From Cephalopachus bancanus (lineage: Eukaryota; Chordata; Mammalia; Primates; Tarsiidae), in assembly GCA_027257055.1 (NCBI GenBank), contig JAPVLO010000153.1, positions 1,364,001 through 1,428,000 of the forward strand: a stretch of 64,000 bases of DNA, read 5' to 3'. The notes under the pieces are model-generated. The model saw only the letters and a program-made list of their open reading frames with translations. It had not been told where the DNA came from and searched no databases. Numbering within the stretch: the first letter of the stretch is position 1; each line of letters starts with the position of its first letter. The translations under genes were made by a program, and so were the position numbers. This document shows, piece after piece, positions 21,812 to 32,700 of the stretch.

Positions 21812-21994
21812 TTTATTATGCAAGAATATTGCGTTCATGCTGAGTAGAAGGATTAGACAAATTAATTTTTTCTTTTTACCTAGGTACATCTGCAGCCTAA
21901 ATTCTCATCTGACTTCATAACTGTCCCCATCTTCAGTGTCAACAGCAACATAGCTCAAAACCTTCATGGTGTTGGATATAGTGGCCTTCTGTTT
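21812..21994 (-). other. Weak candidate terminal exon
   Basis: On the minus strand, a pyrimidine-rich acceptor (TTTTTTTCTCTGTCCTAG) ends at 21995. From 21994 a 29-codon frame runs to a TGA at 21905-21907 (it includes TMKVLSYVAVDTEDGDSYEV), and an AATAAA lies at 21812-21817, about 90 bases after the stop. A donor-like CTAG|GTAAAA also occurs at 21880. I do not recognise the peptide and found no convincing upstream exon. A chance combination or a dead exon is as likely as a gene. Confidence 0.2.
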
Positions 21995-22689
21995 CTAGGA
22001 CAGAGAAAAAAATGAGAAGAAGCATTTTATTGCGGTCTAAATGGTGTCAGTTATAAACATGAGTGTTAGTGGTTGTAATGGCACTTTACTATAGCTGAGC
22101 ACTGATTCCCAAGTGAAAAAGGCATCTATGTGTTTTTAACTTTTATTTATGTGTATGTTTGTGATAATAAATGTACTTAATTTATTCCCATTGTCAGGAC
22201 TAAATTATTACATGAATGTCTAGATTTAAGGCGTATGGTATGTTTCTTAGAGTGATGTTTCTCCATCAAGTTCTGTCAAGGAATCTTCAAATAACTCAGT
22301 GACTTTTAGAGTCTGAAGAAACAGTTTCGGGAATGTAAATCTCTCCAGAGCCCCCTTTCAGCCGCTACAATCAGGTAAGATAAAAGGAATGAAAACTAAC
22401 TACCTTAATGACAGATCCAGCTTTTAAAGTATTTGTTACTTTCTGCTTTCTCTCTCTTTTTTTTTTTTTTTTGGCATGGGTGCACAGGGTAAAGCTGTGA
22501 GAAACAATAGTACCAAATGACATAATAATAAAAAAACAAGGCTTTTATTGAATATTCTTTCATTTCTAGAGAAATCAGACCACATGCTATGCACATTTTT
22601 AGTAAATTGCATTTTTTGCCTGTCATTTATGCAATCAAACAACCAGATAATTTACATTTTAAATGACAATACTAAAAATTAAATAGAAA

Positions 22690-23040
22690 GAAGGTTGCCG
22701 TGGAGATTATTCTGTGTACATATGACAGGTGAGTGTCTCAACTTGAAAAGTGAGATGGTCTCAGAAGAAATAAAAGTTACTCTACAGTAATAATATTCTT
22801 AAAAATTCACTTACCTAGGTAAGAAAGGCATTATTTCTGTTGAAAAACTCTTTTCTGTCTATTTATTCATAGTATAGTCAGAAACTGAATTGAAAAGCTG
22901 AAAATTCCTGTCTTGTTGTTTGAGTTAATCTGCTGATATGTAAGTATCAGGTTTGGAGGGAAAAGGAACACATATCCCCATTCTGGGCAGATATGGAATC
23001 AGTTAACTGATAAATATTTAAACACTGTAGTAAGAGTGTA
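22690..23040. repeat. Direct duplication, copy B
   Basis: The partner of 21281-21620. It differs by scattered substitutions and small indels; for example TCTATTTATTCATAG here corresponds to CTATTTTTCATAG in copy A. A tail of weaker similarity continues through AGTAAGAG. The flanks below the two copies are unrelated. Confidence 0.9.
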
Positions 23041-23500
23041 TATCCCATAGTACCAGAGTCTAAAAAAAAAAAAATCACTATAACAAGTATATAGTCTTAA
23101 AAGGGTTTTCTAGGCAAATTGGAATATCAACTGCTATGTTTAAGGGATTGAGCATAATGAAAAACATTTTGAATGCAGTGGCTTCTATCATACAAGCTGG
23201 GTTTGTGTAGATTTTGGGATTCCCGTGGCACTGAGAAAAAAGACTCGTCAGAAAAGGCAAGTGATTCTGTTGGAAGGACAGGTGTGTTGTTTCAACTCTA
23301 TAATTTGTTTTGCTGAGGATAAGTTAATTCCTACACCCACAATATTACATTCTTCTATAGCTTCTAAATAGTCTCTAAATTCTAGTGATCTTACTTCTCT
23401 TGGCTTGTTTAGACTCTTTAAAATGTGATCTCAGGAGTTATCAGATTCAAGAGACACTGTCTTATAAGGCCCAAGACTTGATTATTCAGCAAGAGCCATA
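23041..23500. other. No recognised gene; open frame on minus strand with acceptor-like end
   Basis: A 60-codon minus-strand frame (23078-23260) begins near an acceptor-like TTTTTTCTCAG ending at 23231. It contains short, weak similarity at the DNA level (GAAGCCACT, ATG-rich) to the candidate exon at 21905-21994. This may be a decayed duplicate of that segment, or nothing. Confidence 0.15.
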
Positions 23501-23521
23501 GAATTTAAGTATAAAAAACAA

Positions 23522-23813
23522 GACAGGCTCAGTGGCTCAGCCTGTAATCCCACGCCTTGGGAGGTTGAGGTGAGTGGATTGCCTGAGCCCGCGGGTTCGA
23601 GACCCGCCTGGGCAACTTGGCAAGACCTCATCTCTACAATAAATTTAAAAATTAGCCGAGTGTGGTAGCGCGCACCTGTAGTTCCAGCTACTTGGAAGGC
23701 TGAGGCAGACGGATCGCCGGAGCCTAGCAGGTCAAGGCTACGGTGGCTGGGAGTGGCCACTGCACTCCAGTCTGGGTGACAGAGCGAGACTCCAACTCAA
23801 AAAAAAAAAAAAA
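23522..23813 (+). mobile_element. Alu element, young local subfamily
   Basis: A complete dimer with poly(A), flanked by a direct repeat of about 20 bp beginning GAATTTAAGTATAAAAAA (23501 and 23814). It has the shortened A box and the perfect hairpin GCGGGTTCGAGACCCGC (23591-23607). Confidence 0.97.
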
Positions 23814-23957
23814 GAATTTAAGTATAAAAAAACAAAGGTTAGTTTCACTATGTGCTTCAAAAACTCTAAGACATTAAAAACTTAGCTGCAGCCAAGGGGA
23901 GGCTCACAGACATCAGGATTATTTTTCATTTTAACTCAGTGCTTAGATTAGGATAAC

Positions 23958-23990
23958 TCTTTTTTTTTTTTTTCTTTTTGAGTTGGAGTC
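23958..23990 (-). mobile_element. Stub of an Alu: tail plus about 11 bases
   Basis: A T-run (with one C) is followed directly by TTTGAGTTGGAGTC, the complement of the last bases of the local Alu. The sequence then becomes unique (ACCTGCACTG). Either extreme 5' truncation on insertion or a later deletion would explain it. No clear target-site duplication. Confidence 0.55.
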
Positions 23991-24570
23991 ACCTGCACTG
24001 AATTCATGGTTTTCTGCTGGCTTCTAAAAAAAGTTGATTAATTTTCTTCTGGGCATTAGGTGCCATTTGGTGTGTTATTATTGCTTGTGCCCTAATGACA
24101 CCCTAAAGACTTGAAAAGTTAGTGTTCTTCCTTTAGTATCAGAAGTAACTTAAGTCTCCAAAAAATTTTGGATTCTTGTTATCACAATTAGAGATAATGA
24201 GGACAATGTGCAGAGATAGTGCAAAATGACACTATTGGAGGACCACATGTTAATATATGGAAGCAACTGATAAACCCTGAATGTTTTAAATTCCTAAGTC
24301 CTTTTAGTTTTAGGTTTATACTGTGCCCATCACCTGGGCACTGTTCTTTATGACTGTCTAATAAACATTTGACTGAGTCAAAATTGTTTTGTTATGAGCT
24401 ATTCACACCACCTTAGGGAGACTGGCTTATATTATGAATCTCAATTTTTTCATAAGCCATTGAACATTTCAATATATCTCAGAGTAAATCGATTCCTGAA
24501 AGAGGGTATGAGACCATGAAACTCAGGTTGCTCATTCTTCTCTAAGTGCTGAAGGAGGAAGCCAGCTTTT

Positions 24571-24830
24571 TGTTTATTTTTGGAGTTGGGTCTCACTCTG
24601 TTGCTCAGGCAAGAGTGCAGTGGCATGATTATGGCTCACCACAACCTTAATCTCCTGCCTCAGCCTCCCAAGTAGCTGGGACTACAGGCACATACTTCCA
24701 TGTCTGGCTACTTTTTGTGTGTGTATATATACTGCTATGCTTCCTAGGCTGGTCTCAAACTCCTGGGCTCAAGCAATCCTCCTGCTTCAGCTTCCCAAAG
24801 TGTAAGAGGTATAAGCCATCATACCCAATA
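24571..24830 (-). mobile_element. Alu element, AluJ-like
   Basis: An antisense dimer with GGGTCTCACTCTGTTGCTCAGGC, CAAGTAGCTGGGACTACAGG and CTCCTGGGCTCAAGCAATCC, close to ordinary AluJ and without the local GAGTTGGAGTCTC end. It is the oldest Alu type here and supports a haplorhine-like Alu background. A (TTTG)n run lies next to it. Confidence 0.9.
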
Positions 24831-25559
24831 TGTTTGTTTGTTTGTTTTTCTCCTACTGTCAATACCACCCCAAGGTAAGAGCCCTAGATCCAGCAGTTTG
24901 GAAGATGTTGGGGTGATGGCCTGGGCTTGCTGCTAAAAGGCAATGGCTTAGAAAGGCTGTTTGCTTGGGAGGAATAAAAGGAACCAGCTCTGTCAGCTGT
25001 TGTTTAAAAAAATAATTAGAAACTCCATGGTATAATGAGGTCCACTTCTCATTAGCATGATGTAATAATGGAAACTACTTCCTTTTCTAGACAAATGATG
25101 TATCTTCTCGTGTCTTTTATGATTATTTTTAAACTTTGGGGCTATTCTTGGTGTTTATGCCAACCTGATTTCACTTGGGTAAAATTGTGGGATTGGAGGA
25201 AGAGAAACACACATTGCTTAATATACCTTGGGACTATATCTCTTTGCAATTGTTCCTGACCACTGGTACCACTATCTTAAAGAATGCAGCATGCCACACA
25301 TTTTACTCTCAAAGAGCTGTGTAGAATGTTACATTACAATTTGTTACAATTTCTTCTTTAAGCATCTTATTTTCCACCATTCAGAACCAACCATCTAAAT
25401 TTATGGCATTCAATGTTTCGACAACAAATATGTCTCTTTTATATTCCAAAAAACACAAGTGGTTGAAGCTGTTTTTTGATGAAAACCAGAGGAGCAACAT
25501 TTAATCTTCATCTTTCCTCCCCTTCCCAGATGGCCTGAGGGGGAAAAAAAGTCAGTTTT

Positions 25560-25690
25560 AATTTTCTCAACTGTTAAATGAGGATGGATGTACTTGTAAG
25601 GATTAACTGAGATAATATGTGGGAAAACTCAAAGTGCTATGTGGAACAGAGCTATGAAAATACAAGATCTTGCTATTATTATCTGGCAAG
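25560..25690 (+). mobile_element. MIR fragment
   Basis: CTCAACTGTTAAATGAGGATG, AGGATTAACTGAGATAATATG and AAAGTGCTATG are the familiar 3' half of MIR. No target-site duplication is expected at this age. Confidence 0.7.
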
Positions 25691-25978
25691 ATAATGCACT
25701 GGTGTTAGACCTGATAAGGTCTAAGGATCTAAATAGGCATGTAAAAAGAGGAACCCTCTTCTCTAAAGAAACTGTTTTACTGTTTAAACTCATAAACAGT
25801 AAAATTGAATCTTAGAAGAGATTTCTTGAGACATTAAAATGTTTTAAATATTTTATGCATCATGGAAAAATGTTAACTTCTAGATAATGAAGAGCAGCAA
25901 TCTGGGGCATAGGGCCATATTCTTTAAAGGACAAAGTGAAACCCTAATCCTTGGTTAAAATATGTTATGGAGCGACAG

Positions 25979-25981
25979 TGT

Positions 25982-26034
<53 letters not shown>
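25979..26034. repeat. (GT)n microsatellite
   Basis: About 27 GT units with one GA interruption near the left end. It is a pure alternating tract, likely length-variable. Confidence 0.97.
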
Positions 26035-26037
<3 letters not shown>

Positions 26038-26479
26038 AAGATAAAGGAAACGAGAGATTGTCAAAATCAATGCTAATATATTTAACTACATTATTTCTAA
26101 TATCTATTTCTTGATTTAAAGCATGAAGTATTTTTCCACATACCCGTTTGTAATGCTATTTGGCCATGTGAACTTCCTACTATCTTTAGTGTCGTAACAA
26201 ATTCACATTTTTCATGGATCTCATTGCTTCCTGACATACCTCTCATGTAGGAGTTGTAACTGAAGTCTAAGCTATTCTCTTTTGTCATCTGGGTGAATAA
26301 TGCTTTGCTTTTGTTGTAGTTGACTAGACAATGAGAAATGAAGGTTATACGTTCTCAGTCTTTTCTGCCATGGGGTGGTGGAGAGGACCATAAGACCTCA
26401 TAACCTTGGACAGTTTAATTCAGCTCACACAAATGGCATATCATGATTGCTAAGAAACAGGATTTTAATAATGTCATAT

Positions 26480-28492
26480 TCACATATCACTTAAATCCAA
26501 TAATTGGGTCTCATTGGAAGTTGTATTACCGGCATGAAGAAATGAGTACTCCCTGTTGGTAATTGAGGGGATATCATCTTGATGGTGCCGACAGGCTGTA
26601 ATTGGCTGATAATTGTCATATGACTTGCCATAGGGACCTCTGGCATCACTTTTCCCCCAAACCCCTATAGGAGTGGTTTTCAGTTGGGTGCAATTTAGCC
26701 CTCCCACTCCCAGACACTTGGAAATATCTTGATAAATTTTTTTATTGTCATGACTGAGGAGGTGCTACTAGTATCTAATGAGTAGAGTCCAGGGATGCTG
26801 CTAAATATCCTGTAATGCACAGGAAAGTCCCCCACAGCAAAGAATTATCAGGTACAAAGTGTCAATTGTGGTGAGGTTAAAAAAAAAACCTGTCTTTAAG
26901 GAAAAGGGTTTCAGAGACAGTTAATTGGCAGAGGTCAGGGAGAATGACTCACAGGCCTGGTTGACATCCATTCCACATGGGCTATTTTAGAAAGTTGGTG
27001 GTGATAAGACAGGATTCAGATAATTTCAGTTATGAGAAAGACCAGGACTCCATTCCCTTCTTGAGATTACATTAATATTGCTCACACCTCACTGCTGATT
27101 TCCAAAAATAAAGCATTTGGTGTCTATTTCCCTGCTTCTTGATAGCCCTACAGAAAGAAAGAAATCTGGAGCAATTACTGCCATGCCATGTTCCCATCAT
27201 ATTCCTATGCACCTCCATCCCAAACATATAAGGGGTTACATATTGTATATATGTCACAATTTGTATGTCAACCTGTAATGAAGAGACTTGTAGGAGCTGT
27301 ACGTCATCCGCTCCTAAAATGTGCAGGTGGTGTGGCAAAGCAGCTGCAGAATGACTGATCGAGTTTCCAAGTTCCAAGGATCATGTCAAGATTCATTCAT
27401 ATTTGATTCTCCTGGGATCTGCAATCTATTGTAAACTAAACTAATTTAGGAAGGGCATCTGTTGTGTTATCTCCCACATTGCCTTCAGCAAGCCTTCCTT
27501 TTTTATTATGAGTGAGGTGTTTGTTTTTGTGTCTCATGACAGCAGCTACTTCTCCATGAAGAGCTGAGCCTTTGCCAACTTTCCAGCTACCTTGTGAATA
27601 AATCAGCTATGTTCCATCAGGTGGCAGAAAGGGCACTTTGAACTTTCTTGTAGCAGATGGTTTGACACACATAATTGAAGTAATATATTTTTCAGATGAT
27701 CTTGATATGCAATAAGGAAATGTACAGCATGTCACATTGTGACAAATCTCTACTGACTGAAATAGGAAATTTGGAGTAAATGTGTTGCACTCGGCATAGA
27801 CATGGCATTTTTCAGAGGGAAAAAAAAATCCTACCTCTAGACATTCAGCATTATTAAGGCAGACATTTGTGTCAGTTACATTGAAGAAGGGCATCAAGGG
27901 TTCTGTTAGCCAATTTGGGGCTAATGTTATAATGAACTGAATAAAAAAGGCTACCTGTTCAAAATTAGACATAATCCAGGAAAAGAATAGTTTTCAGAAA
28001 GCCAAAATAGAGGTCTATAATTTAGAGCATCAAACTCCCTTACTGGCTTTCCAAGTTCACAAAGTGAGAATAAATTTTCTTGTAATGGAATTTTACTGGG
28101 GCATGATGGGAAAGAAACAACCAACTTGCAATTCTAACTTCTCAGAGAACTTCCAGGTATGCTCAAAATTAACAGTGGAAAATACATTTTCACGAGGAAA
28201 TTTCAGCTCCCACTAAGTGGGTGTCTTTATAATTTTAGGTCTAGGTCTTCAGATAGAAAAATTCTTGCAATGGAATAAATAGATATTGAAAAAAAAAAAC
28301 AACAGACCCTTTAGTAGAATCTGGGTCCTGTCTTTCGCGGGTTGGTGGTATGGTAAGGATGCCCTTGCCGAGAGAATTGTGATAGCATGGCTGTTCTGAG
28401 AATATACCAGGGAAGATGGTGTAATAATGCATTATAGAGGAAGGGAAGAAAAGAGGTTCTTGAGAGTAGGTGTGATCTGGTGCCTTCAGCAT
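26480..28492 (-). other. Series of Cys/Asn-rich open frames of unknown origin
   Basis: Minus-strand frames at 28241-28492, 27607-27972, 27072-27377 and 26480-26707 lie in one direction with stops between them. The 121-codon frame at 27607-27972 has many Cys and two N-x-T sites (NVTDTNVC, NVTCC), and the last has NCT, NTT and NET sites. This could be a decayed secreted or envelope-type protein, but I recognise no family, and a MER5A-like element overlaps the 5' edge of the last frame. Chance is quite possible. Confidence 0.12.
26671..26891 (+). mobile_element. MER5A-like hAT DNA transposon relic
   Basis: GAGTGGTTTTCAG at the left end, then GAGGTGCTACTAGTATCTAA, GATGCTGCTAAATATCCT, AATGCACAGGAAAG and AAGAATTATCAGG follow the MER5A order closely. 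It is a non-autonomous hAT-Charlie element and about full length. Confidence 0.88.
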
Positions 28493-28984
28493 CCCAGTAT
28501 CCCATAACTCAACACTGTCTAGATTAGACTGATTGATGTTCAGATAGTCCCTTCATTATGACTGGACCTCATGGATTCACTGGCCTCACCCTGCCCCAGA
28601 CATGGATAAAAGATAGCACTTCAAGCCACTACCCCAGGGGCCTTCTTACAATTTCTTAGAGGCCTAGTCCTTAGTTATTTATTATACATAATTATCTATT
28701 TGGAAGAATGCTTGCTGAATGAACAGACTGGCAGTTTCCAAAACAATCTTTATAGCCTAATCCTATGTAGATAATTTCTTTGAAGTAAATCCAGTTGCTC
28801 TTGAATCTGAATCTTCCCTTTATTAAGATTTGTGCTGAAGTGTTGCCACCTCGGGAGAGGGAGGCTAATCACTCTTTATCTCTTTACCCTTGTCTAGTTC
28901 AACTTATGGTATAACTACTACTTGGCATTATATTTTGGTATCTATTTGCTTGTTTTCTATTCTCCCTGGACATTCCCAATTTCC

Positions 28985-29125
28985 TCTTTCCATTTCCCAT
29001 GTAAGATCACAAAGGCAGGGACTAGAGAGGTTTCTCTTGTTCACTATCTTATTCTCAGTATCTAAAACAGCACCTGGCAGGTATCTACCAATGCCTGGTA
29101 GGCAAATAAATGAATCTTTTGGATC
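28985..29125 (+). mobile_element. L2 3' end fragment
   Basis: AAAGGCAGGGACTAGAG, CTCAGTATCTAAAACAGCACC and GGCAAATAAATGAATC match the L2 3' terminal phrase (small-exon-like end with a short ATGAA repeat). Old and diverged. Confidence 0.65.
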
Positions 29126-29495
29126 ATTCTCAAGTTGACTGCAACTTTATGTTTAATCTGGACCCTACCTGAGAAATGAGTGACATTGCCATGCATATTA
29201 CACGGGACAAAAGAGGTAGAGATAATAGTTGATGGTCAAGACCGTCAAATGATCTTTTCATGGATAGAAGTTTATTTCTTCTCTTCTACACCCTGACCCT
29301 AACATGAAGGGCTTCCTGCTTTCCATCTTAAACATCTGCTTTCTGACCGTAGTACATCAACTTAGCTCAAGCTTTTGACACCTCTGATTTTGCTTCCCAG
29401 AGACCCGTTCTACTTTGCACAAGATTACAGTTGGATTGTTGATTTCATCACTATCCTCCATAGGAACTATTCTTACTCAGTTGCTAGAACTTTTC

Positions 29496-29898
29496 TGCTA
29501 TGATTTGAATGTATGTGTCTTTCCAAAATTCATGTTAGAACTTAAACTCCAAGATAGTAGTATCAGGATTAAGGGAGTTTGGGGGAGATTATTAGGCCAC
29601 GAGGTCTCTGCCCTTGTGAATTAGAGTAATGCTCTTACAAAAGAAGCTTCAGATTGCTACTTGACCCTTTTGTCCTTCCATCTCATCTGCCGTGTAAGGA
29701 CTCAGCATTCATCGTCTCTGGAGAATGCAGCAAAAAGGTACCATCTTGGAAGCAGAGAACAGTTTTCACCAGACACTGAATCTTCAACACCTTGATCTTG
29801 GACTTTCCAGTCTCTAGAACTGTAAAAAATAATTCTTATTGTTTACAAATTACTTAGTCTGAGGTATTTTGTAATAGCAACCTAAATGGATTAAGACA
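29496..29898 (+). mobile_element. Solo LTR, MLT1-like (ERVL-MaLR)
   Basis: It begins TGCTATGATTTGAATG and ends GGATTAAGACA, with CACCTTGATCTTGGACTTTC, CTAGAACTGTAAAAAATAA and GAGGTATTTTGTAATAGCAA in the standard MLT1 order. It is a near-complete LTR without internal sequence on either side, so a solo LTR left by recombination. Confidence 0.88.
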
Positions 29899-30396
29899 CA
29901 TGTTGCCAAAGTCACTCGATCCTTGTCTATTTCGTAATCTCAGCAGCAGTGATGTCAATCATACCTCTTTTCTTCTTGAAATACTTTCCGCTCTTGGCTT
30001 CTGTGACTCTCTCTCTCCTGCTTTCTCTTCTTCCTAATGGTCACACTTTCTCAGTGGTACTTATGGGTTTCTTCTCTTCTCTCCAACCAATATAAGTAGA
30101 GTGATTCAGGGCTCAATCCTGAGTTCCTCTTCTCTCTTCTTCAAACCTGTTGCTTCCAAAATCTACTCCATCTTATCATATTCAGCACTGTTGTTCAATT
30201 CAGAATTATAGAGTCACCTTGATTTCTCACTTTACTCAATCTTCATATAAAACCCACTAGCATATTCTGATGATTCTACCTCCAAAAGATATCTTAAGCA
30301 TATCCACTTCAATCTATTTCCAGGGAAACCAAAGCCTATACTAGTGCAAGGTTCTCTTAATTGGTCTTTGTTCTTCATCTTGTCTCCACCAATCTA

Positions 30397-30545
30397 TTAG
30401 TTCTTAACCCGAGTTGCACACTGAATCACCTAAAGATCTCTGGGTCCTAACCCCCAGAAATTTTAATTCAATTGGTATGAAATGGAGCTCTTGGAAAATA
30501 TTCTCCAAGTGGTTCAAATGATCTCTGAAATTAAGGACCACTGAT
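30397..30545 (+). mobile_element. hAT-type MER relic
   Basis: TGAATCACCTAAAGATCTC, CCCCAGAAATTTTAATTCAATTGG and GGACCACTG fit the MER20/MER5-like group of small hAT elements. Family assignment is uncertain. Confidence 0.5.
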
Positions 30546-30599
30546 TTAATCCAGTGTTTTAGTATAGACAAACCTGAAATTTTAGTATACAAATACTCA

Positions 30600-30850
30600 G
30601 GCAGAATGCTTGCTAAAATTTAAGCTTCTGATTCAGTATACCTAATTTGAAGCCTGTGAGTCTGTATTTCTTTTTTATTTTTATATTTAATTTAATTTTA
30701 AAGATGTGGGGTACATTCAGGATTGGGTATGCAAGTGGTCATTGTACAGGTAAAGTTTGGGCCTTCTTTTGGTCCCCACTTCACCTAGTTTGAGACCAGG
30801 TGAATCTGTATTTCTAAAAAGCTCCTAGGTGATGATGACATTGAAAATTT
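30600..30850 (+). mobile_element. MER20-like relic split by an L1 fragment
   Basis: GAATGCTTGCTAAAATTTAAG, TTCTGATTCAGTATACC and, after the L1 insert, TCTGTATTTCTAAAAAGCTCC plus TAGGTGATGATGACAT give the MER20 order. The L1 at 30672-30799 sits in the middle, with a 16-bp target duplication made of this element's own sequence. Confidence 0.65.
30672..30799 (-). mobile_element. Very short L1 3' UTR insertion
   Basis: The complement of the lineage-type L1 3' end: an A-rich tail (as T), then TGTGGGGTACATTCAGGATTG and TTTGAGACCAG, matching the 3' UTR at 18060-18180. It is flanked by GTGAGTCTGTATTTCT (30656-30671) and GTGAATCTGTATTTCT (30800-30815), 15 of 16 identical. Confidence 0.88.
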
Positions 30851-31095
30851 AATGCTCCATGTATTAAATGGAGCAAAAGTCAGAGTGGTCTTTTGAAACA
30901 TAAATTGTACCATGTGACTCTCCCACATAGAACTCTTCAGTGTTTTTTTATTACATATGGATTAAATCAAGTTACTTAACATAGCCCTTCAATCTCTATA
31001 TAATCTATTCCTTAACTCCTCTCCTACTTCATTTCTTACCATAATTCTGGCTTCCTGTATTCCAGTCATACTCTTCTATTTCCTTAAATCCACCA

Positions 31096-31330
31096 AGGAA
31101 TATGAACATGAGAGCTAGACTTCCAAGAAACCAATTCCAAATCCACCACTTAATATGTTTATAATCATTAGAGAGAAACTTAACTTCTTTTCTTCGGTTT
31201 CTTCTTTTGTAAAATGGGAATAAAAGTACCACTTACATACAAGAAAACTGTGAGTTCTAAAAAAGATAATACATGTGAACACATAGAGCATGTGGAGAGT
31301 GTCTAGTAAATATAAGTCATTATTATCTCT
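31096..31330 (+). mobile_element. MIR element
   Basis: Nearly the full MIR order: GAGAGCTAGACTTCC, ATCCACCACTTAATATG, AGAGAAACTTAACTTC, TTTTGTAAAATGGGAATAA and TAGTAAATATAAGTCATTATTATC. It lies within the L2 relic. Confidence 0.82.
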
Positions 31331-31680
31331 CTTTGTCATTTTTGTCAACTATTTTTATTTTAGCTGTTAGTAGTGTTGTTCCTGCTGCCAAGAAAGCGCT
31401 TTCTCTTCATTTTGCTGGCTTCTTTTCATGCTTTAGGCCTTCTCAAAGAGATATTCAATGACTGCTTATCTAAATTATATACCCTTCCCCCATCTTCCCT
31501 GTGACTACATCTTGTGGTTTCCTTTGTAAATGTTGTCTGTTTATTATCTGTTTCATCCACTAGACTATAAATTCCACAAGTGTAAGAACCATGTTGTTCT
31601 TGTATCCTCAAAGCGCAACAGAATGCCTGGTATTTAGTAGACTCTGAGCAAATATTTGTTCAATGAATAGATGAATGCAT

Positions 31681-32259
31681 ATTTTTGACCTTAGTCTGCA
31701 GGCATGGCCTGAATTCCTAGAATGTAGAGACTCTAGAATATGGATAGCAGAAATTGACCTAAATGTCCTTTAGCTCAAATCTCTTATCTTACTGATGTGG
31801 AAAGTCATAATGGGATCCTAAGCTTGATGTCTGAATCAGCATTCCCAACTAGGGCTTGTGATCTGACACTGATTAATTTAGCAGGGAGTGTCCAAGACTC
31901 TTCCCTTTTTAAATAGATTCTTCACTCAGCCCTTTCCCTCCCAGACACCATTGTCTATTCCACATATATTTACCTGGAAGGAAAAGAATTGATGTGTGGT
32001 TGGGAACCACATGTGTGGTTGGAAGAAGCCAGGAAACAGTCTTTGAGAAAGATAGCCGAGAATCAAATTTTTAAAAAAATCTTGCTTATTCTGGTCATTG
32101 GTCAGTTTTCTGTTACTTGATTTCCAGGTAAATGGACAATAGGGATATCTTTTCCTTCAATATTATCATTGCCATCTACCTGTTGTTTAGAGTGATGAGT
32201 ATATAGGGCTTAAGAATGGACTCAAGATTTCTTATCCTATCTTCTCCTTTGAGCATAAA
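31681..32259. other. No recognised feature
   Basis: Unassigned AT-rich sequence between L2 pieces. No ORF, splice-flanked exon or named repeat was recognised. Confidence 0.5.
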
Positions 32260-32700
32260 GTTATTTGCTCCCACCTCTTCCTTCCTCCAAATCTACCTCT
32301 CAACTCTCCCCTATGCATTATTGCCAGATTAATTTTCCAAGGACTTTTTTTTTTTTTTTGCATATGTCACCTTCCTGTTCAATGCTATCAGTAGACACTT
32401 TTTGCTTTTATAATAGATTCCTGACTTTATGGCTTGGAGTTCAAGGTGATCCATATTGTGGCCTTATCAATCTCTCTCTCATCCTGAGTCTTATTCTCTC
32501 TATGATATATTCTTTGCCAGAAAATTGTGTCATCCAGTTCTTCAAATCAGCCATGCTTTTTCCTTCCTCCATTCTTTGCTCAAAGTGCTTCTCTTGCATG
32601 CAAATTCTCATTACTCAGGTCAGGATGTATAAGTCTACTTTTGTCTAGATCCAGCTCAATTGAGGCCCTTAGTCAGGTCTTCCAAGACCATTCCAGGCAG
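32260..32700 (+). mobile_element. L2 fragment
   Basis: GCCAGATTAATTTTCCAAGGA, TATGTCACCTTCCTGTTCAATG, TGGCTTGGAGTTCAAGGTGATCC and CAGGTCTTCCAAGACCATTCC follow the L2 region downstream of ORF2. A T-run lies at 32346-32359. Confidence 0.6.

Larger units (their letters stand above)
29930..31680 (+). mobile_element. Long L2 relic, interrupted by later insertions
   Basis: L2-type phrases occur in order: ORF2 region at about 29930-30390 (GCTCAATCCTGAGTTCCTCTT and so on), the post-RT region at about 30880-31090 (TGGTCTTTTGAAACATAAATTG), and the 3' end at about 31385-31680 (CCACTAGACTATAAATTCC, ATATTTGTTCAATGAATAGA). Between these lie hAT relics, an L1 fragment and a MIR. No reading frame survives. 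Confidence 0.7.
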
